DNA from: Selaginella moellendorffii
Lineage: Eukaryota; Streptophyta; Lycopodiopsida; Selaginellales; Selaginellaceae
Assembly: GCF_000143415.4 (NCBI RefSeq)
Contig: NW_003314265.1
Coordinates: 3,004,559 to 3,068,558 of the forward strand
Reading direction: 5' to 3'
Length of the DNA: 64,000 bases
The notes under the pieces are model-generated. The model saw only the letters and a list, made by a program, of their open reading frames with translations, made no database searches and was not told where the DNA came from. Position numbers and translations under genes: made by a program. This document shows, in pieces, positions 58,946 through 64,000 of this stretch (the stretch's first letter is position 1; each line of letters opens with the position of its first letter).

Positions 58946-59340
58946 CAGTCTGAGATGGCATGTATTTATTTTAAAATGTAACTTATTATGGCATGGGGTT
59001 CCATGCCATTGTATTAATATTAAAAGACAATTCTTTGAGAGGATTTGCATTATATTAGAAGTGTTACAGCATGTTATTGGAAGTCTACGAAGTTGTTTTA
59101 TTAATAAGGGGAAAGTAAAGATTGAATGGGGACTTGGGCTCCACCTAGACTTGGAGCAACTGAGCTAATATTAAAAAGATGGAAAGAAATTGGACGACGA
59201 TGACAAGGAGAAGAGAGAGGTGAAGCAGTGGCAGGGGGAGGAGAAGTGATTGAGTAGACATTTCCTTGTTTAAAATAAAATGGCATGTGCCTCAATGCAG
59301 TTGAATTTTGTTATATTTATATACTATATAAAGGTTTGGA
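58946..59340. other. 3' flank of the FCP1-like gene and right end of transposon 2
   Basis: Palindromes at 58988-59009 and a diverged one at 59280-59301; GAGAAGAGAGAGG purine tracts near 59205. No gene. Confidence 0.45.
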
Positions 59341-62020
59341 AACCTTATTTTACAAGTGGGATAATGACAATTCCCACTTTAACGAAATAGAGCTTATTGC
59401 CAAAGAAGGCCATCATTGGGACGCCTAAACACTCTAAAACACCAGGAAGTGGTGTTTGGTGTCGCGAGGGTATTAGATAAGGCTCAAGGGATTAAACCCT
59501 TAGCAAATGATGGATAGAAGGTGCTATCCAAATGTCCAAGGTTGTGGAGACGGGAGAAATCTGTTTACCTGATTTGGACAAAGCCAAAAATGGAATTTTG
59601 GTAAGGCTAGTGATGGGCATATAGAGACCCATAAGTAGCAACATTAATCTTGGTGTGTGGGATTGTAAGGTGAGCATGCCCAAATTAAGGAACCACTCCC
59701 TAAACTATCAGGTAGGTTCATCCCTATGAATACTTGCTAAGGCATGGTAGAAGGTGCAAAGTTATCCTCCTAGTCTGGAGGAGAATAACTAAAGGAAACA
59801 TATGAGGCCAAAAGGCAAGTAATATTGGAATGGAACTAAACCATAGAAATTGAAGGGCATAATTAATGGTAGTTATGCGAGTTGGGAGTGGAGAATCAAG
59901 AAGGTGCTCAAGGATGTTGTTACTAGCAATTGTGATGCCATGGAAAGTCCAAAATGTGGAATTATCCATGTTAGATCATATGGTGAGTAAGGAGCTTGCA
60001 AAAAAGAAGCTTTAGCAAGCTAAGGAACAGAGTTCCTTGAATGTTCCTAAAAACAATTCTAGGTAGATAAGTACTTAGAAGCCAAATGTAAATGGTTTCT
60101 AGAGTGCGTGAAATCAGAGTGGTGCAGCAGAAGCGTGGTCTTGAAGCTGGCTATGAGGCGAGGCTATCAAGGTTAAGGAAGTAGTTCTCGAGTGTTCAAA
60201 GAGAGGGCTTTGAACAAAAGTCGATGGTTAAAGAATTTCACGCTTATGCATGAACTATGTTACGGTGGCCGAATGACTTGCTAAGTGAGATTGGCGAGTC
60301 AGGGGAACAAATCCCCTAGTTGAAAGTGCTAACTTCAAAAGGGGTGGCCCATAGGGCCGAGCATGGAGGAGTCTATGCATGATCACAGACTTGTTAAAAG
60401 AGAGGACTTAGCAGTGCGGAGGAATTATGTTTTTAAACTGTGATCTATAGCGCGCTTTAAATATAAGTTGGTGCACAGGGGTGGGGAGTCACGCCAACAT
60501 CCTGTGCGATGCCATCCGTAAATGCATATACGGAGGTTGGGTTCGAGTCCCAACCCTCTAGTGCTTGGGTTCGAGTCCCAAATCACTAGGGCGTGGTGAT
60601 GGTTTGGAATATGAGGATACTCATTTTTCAGTAGTCATAGACTTTCAGTGAGGAGACTGGTTTGGGCATACCGCCAAGCGAGAGATGCCTCAGAGTCGTG
60701 ATGCACAGTTAGATTGCTTAATGTAAAAGCTTGGCATATCTAATTTAAACGCTTTAGTGCAAGTGGCACTAAGGACGTGGTGAATGAGATGGGGACACCT
60801 AATCTCAGTTGCTATGTAAGGGCTGGTTTGGGTGCACCGCCAAGTGTAGGGGATGCCCCCGGGGTCATGGTCAACAACTTGAAGGTTTAGAAGACCAAGT
60901 ACCTCTTGGAAACTCTGTTAAGATGCCAATGTGAGATCACTAGATGATCTTGTGGCGAAATAAGGACAAGGTCCTTAGTTGGCTAAGGAATGAAGTTCCT
61001 GGTTCAAAGTGTTGATTTGAACTGTTTATAATGGTGTGGCTTAATTAAGATGACTAAGTGGGAAGAGCACATAAGGGAAATAAGTTATGTCTATGTGATG
61101 GCATAGTGAGTCCGAGGAAAGTAGTCTCTATAAGAGACCCATAGAAGGGTCACTAAATTAGGCTATAAATAAAGCCATAGCAGAAAATGATAAAGAGACA
61201 TACTAAAGGTAAACACCCTCTAGATTTGGCAAAGCAAAGTCTTTGCTATAGAACCGAAAGGATACCTCAGCGATCCGATGTTGCTGGGTGCAACAATCAA
61301 GGATAGGAGCAAAAGACTAATGGCTAAGAAAAAAACCATGGGAACCATGAGAAAAAATCCAAAAGGTAAAGTTAAGCTAAGAACACTAATGTGTTAGGGG
61401 CTAACGAATTGTGGGAAAGGCAAGGTATTTCCAAGGATGGATTCTCAATTGCTCCAATTTGGCAAAAGTGAAAGCTTCAAGGGAGGGTAGCTAAATGATA
61501 GGGCCATAAATAGCCCTAGCACAAATTTTGATGACTGGAACTTAGTGCCCAAGGAAGCACGAAATAAAAGAAAAGATGATGATGCCCTCAAGTAAAGAAC
61601 TTCATAGGATGGGGAAAGTGGAGTTGAACAATATGTGCAATGCAAGATGTCAGAGACACCTAGGAAATTGACTTCAAGAAGTCAAAAGTAAAAATTCCAA
61701 AGTGCAAAGGTTATATCGATGGAAACTAAGACTACTCGAGAAGGAGTAGTGGGATTGAAATATAAACAGTATTTCTAATAAGTTTAGCAAAAATTAAACC
61801 AATAAAAGGAGAGAACCACTACAAGTGGTCCAATCAGTCTCTAAGTTGAAGAGACTATCCTCCTTAGAGGATGGGTAAGGTATAGTGAGCCTTCGGTATC
61901 AAACCATTGACGAATATTGGCGAAGGGCAAATAATGGAAAGGGTAATACATGTTGGTATTACTTTATAAAATAGTTTATCGTTCGATGAGGACATCAAAC
62001 TTCGTCTATGCGTGGTGGAG
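59341..62020 (+). mobile_element. Element A internal region, 3' part
   Basis: Purine-rich and non-coding. About 60470-60880 resembles the 3' internal region of the Ty3 element (hairpin CCGTA...TACGG at about 60515, GGGTTCGAGTCCCAA at about 60539 and 60564, GGGATGCCCCC near 60850). It ends CGTGGTGGAG, a polypurine-like tract. An inverted match links CCCACTTTAACGAAATAGAGC (about 59373) with 38915-38936. Confidence 0.65.
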
Positions 62021-63576
62021 TAACACAAAATCCCTAAGCCCCAAAGTGGAGCCGAAAGGGTGCCACGTGGTAGTGGCCAAAGCGAAAGCCAAACAAGTGT
62101 AACACGTTTGGACTAAAAGCTCCGACTTGAAAGGTTGAGAGCGGGAGTGGAACTCCCAACGACGTGCTCAAGGAACAAGCACGAAGCAAGCAATAAGTGA
62201 GTCTCTAGAAAAGGGACACATGAGGACCTGAGATGGACCCAAGATGGAGTCCGAAATAGACCCAAGATGGACCCGAGATGGAGTGTAAGATAGAGTCTGA
62301 GATGGAGTCCGAGATGGACCCGAGATGGACCTAAGATGGAGTCTAAGATGGACCCGAGATGGAGTCCGAGATGGAGTCCGAGATGGAATCTGAGATGGGG
62401 TCCGAGAAGGACCCGAGATGGAGTCCGAAATCGAGATCGAGACCGAGACCAGGACCGAGACTGGGACCGGGACCGGGACCGAGACCGAGGCCGAGGTCAA
62501 GGCCGAGACAGAGCCCAAGCCCAAGTCCGAGTCCGAGTCTAAGTCCAAGTCCAAGTCCAAGTCCAAATCCAAGTTCGAGTCTGAGGGGGTGAAAGCCCAA
62601 AGTGTTTGTCTCCAAACCCTGGGGGGTTTGGTGAGCTCCAAAAGTATGGTAGGGGGAGGACTCTAGTGGAGCCAATTTGGCTAAGAAAGGCCAGTTTGTC
62701 CCAGGAAGGTTGTACCCAGGTGTTGGGTGATGGGGTAACCACTGGGAAGTCCAAAACTAAAGTGAATACGGACTGACAAGCAGAGTAGCTTGGTGAAGTG
62801 TTCAAGAGCTAGCTTTAGTTCCCCCGGGAGATCGAATGGTCGATGCTCCTAATCCATGGGTCGCACTACCTACTTGGATATCTAGCATGGCTCAACAGAA
62901 CCTTGCTCTAAGCCCATGGCTAGAACACCCAAAGGTGGAAGGCGGGGAGAGTACCCATGAGGCTCGCGTAGGGCCACGGTATTCCGAAATGTTGTCCCAA
63001 AGGCCCAGACTATGGAAAGGAAGAGGAGTAGTCCTCTAGTGTAGTGACCAAGGATACAGTTGGGTGGTGAGGAAGTCCCAGAGGACCGTGGGACTTAGTG
63101 GTCGGGCTTGTGGGCCTCGATCCAGTGGCAGTGTTGGCGAACACAGCCATGGGCAAAAAGTGACTTAGTGGGGACCAAAAAAGGGATATTGGGGAAGGTT
63201 ATTCCCCATGCTTGTGGGCATCCTATGGATGCTAGGGAGTGAATTTGGGATGATCACTCATGGACAGATAGCCCAGTTTTTGAGAGACGGGACTGTGATA
63301 TAGGTGGTGTCAGACCACCGGTGTGACCAAAGTGAATGGGCATGGCCTTAGCATAACAAGTTGATATGTCGGTGGTACCTTGGGGTGTTGGTCATGGGAT
63401 CGAACACGTGGAGCACTTGGGCCAAATGCCAAGTTTGAGTGGCAGGGATGCCATTCTTGGGGCTAGCAAGCCCAAGTCTGGAATAGGACTTATGGAGGTT
63501 GTGAGTGAGCCTCCTTCAAGTGGTTGGAAGTGTGATTAAGTGACTAAAGTAGAATGGAAAAATTTAGTCGCCTACA
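62021..63576 (+). repeat. Family A 3' LTR
   Basis: TAACACAAAATCCCTAAGCC (the first bases TGTGAG appear lost) to TAGTCGCCTACA. Uninterrupted, so it shows the empty sites of B1 and of the CCCAG solo LTR. Minisatellite at 62228-62590. Followed by GGCCA (TSD). Confidence 0.9.
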
Positions 63577-63931
63577 GGCCACTAATATATTGAAATAGTA
63601 CCAAATTCTATTTGATTATATTATGCATGTTGATTTTGACATTAGAATGCTATATGTTCTAAGACTGTTCCTATGTTACTTTATGCTTTTGTCTCTTCAC
63701 TCATTAGGTTATACAGTCATAAATTATTCCATACTCCACTTCTTTCGCTCCTTAATTCCATGCTTAAAAATTTAGTTTTGTCCTTTATTCAATGGCCTAT
63801 GGCCCTGAAACTCAAGTTGCACTCTATTGCCCTTAGATATATAGCATATAACACATAAAGTTATACTTTATGGTTATCCTATGGTAAATTACCATAAAGT
63901 AAAAGGTGAAAACCATGTCTTTCATGCAACA
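63577..63931 (+). repeat. LTR family B, 3' LTR of B0, second part
   Basis: Resumes the LTR of 4931-5658 after the GGCCA duplication and parallels 7236-7615, heavily decayed; the stem-loop remains as ATGGTAAATTACCAT near 63880. The end is approximate. Confidence 0.65.
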
Positions 63932-64000
63932 CAATACTTTCCAACTTGCAAATGTTAAAGCCAAGGCAGAAGAGTGCAACACAAAGTAAGTTTTTGTTTG
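63932..64000. other. Sequence beyond the B0 element
   Basis: Short flank after the outermost LTR; nothing recognisable. Confidence 0.4.

Larger units (their letters stand above)
45638..59340. mobile_element. Giant DNA transposon 2 (DUF7869-type transposase, palindrome-rich)
   Basis: A 13.7-kb block unlike its LTR surroundings, with its own gene set and about 26 copies of a 20-22 bp palindrome found nowhere else in the window. Genes: small SPYYTPG protein (minus), DUF7869-type transposase-like gene (minus), ParB-like/FCP1-like gene (plus). I could not find convincing TIRs or a TSD; ends are set by where known LTR sequence stops (about 45637) and element A sequence seems to resume (about 59341). 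Short hairpins lie near both ends (ATTTTCAA/TTTGAAAAT near 45645; AAGGTTT/AAACCTT near 59331). Confidence 0.65.
5659..63576 (+). mobile_element. LTR retrotransposon A, non-coding, split by several insertions
   Basis: 5' LTR in three pieces (5659-6463, 35012-35207, 36976-37527), primer site at 37530, internal DNA 37528-38958 and about 59341-62020, 3' LTR 62021-63576, flanked by GGCCA on both sides. The internal parts hold no gag or pol. The 3' internal sequence resembles that of the Ty3 chromovirus (30720-31024), so A is plausibly a non-autonomous relative moved by proteins of a coding element. The nested insertions account for most of its 58-kb span. Confidence 0.85.

Noticed and set aside
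46135-59301. CRISPR array
   Set aside because: The repeats are palindromic but irregularly spaced over 13 kb, in both introns and exons, in a eukaryotic context without cas genes.
45638-59340. Clear terminal inverted repeats for transposon 2
   Set aside because: Compared both ends on both strands and found only short unrelated hairpins; the ends remain approximate.

Overview
The window looks like heterochromatic nuclear DNA of a land plant and consists almost wholly of nested transposable elements; I recognise no single-copy host gene. Support for a plant: a chromodomain Ty3/gypsy retrotransposon, primer-binding sites resembling TGGTATCAGAGC, TTTAGGG-type telo-box repeats, G-box/ABRE arrays in LTRs, and MULE and CACTA-like remnants. 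The introns I can place inside element genes are mostly 38-61 bp. Such short introns fit a lycophyte such as Selaginella better than a seed plant, but this lineage call is tentative.

The nesting can be read from target-site duplications (TSDs). Outermost is an old non-coding LTR element of family B (B0: 5' LTR end 1-300, 3' LTR 4931-5658 continued at 63577). Family A element 5659-63576 (TSD GGCCA) sits in the B0 3' LTR. The 5' LTR of A is split by family B element B1, 6464-35011 (TSD AGTTC), and by a solo A-type LTR, 35208-36975 (TSD CCCAG). Inside B1 are giant DNA transposon 1 (8062-21777, TSD GATCAACT) and a Ty3 chromovirus (24628-32172, TSD TTGTG). Transposon 1 carries another solo A LTR (12626-14364, TSD ACTGA). 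The internal region of A (37528-62020) holds a 674-bp TRIM-like unit fused to a second B body (B2), an inverted B LTR, and giant DNA transposon 2 (about 45638-59340, ends unresolved).

The two giant DNA transposons are the unusual part. Transposon 1 encodes a MULE-like SWIM transposase. Divergent from it is a gene of about ten exons joining a ParB-like DGNHR domain to a DNA-methyltransferase-like domain (motif I TAGSGS). It also has two small zinc-finger genes and one small gene with a SPYYTPG motif. Transposon 2 has a different transposase-like gene (DUF7869 type), yet carries a relative of the same small gene and a ParB-like gene. That gene continues into a degenerate methyltransferase-like motif and an FCP1-type HAD phosphatase-like domain. 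In both, the two large genes diverge from a region with telo-box repeats and CTCGCG-rich tandem repeats. Transposon 2 is also filled with about 26 copies of a 20-22 bp palindrome (half-site ATGGCRTGWGG). These copies lie between genes, inside 38-54 bp introns and in-frame within coding sequence.

The Ty3 element is a single gag-pol reading frame broken by nonsense codons, and its integrase region is split by two intron-like segments of 47 and 52 bp. The remaining LTR elements (A, B, TRIM-like) have no visible coding capacity and were probably mobilised in trans.
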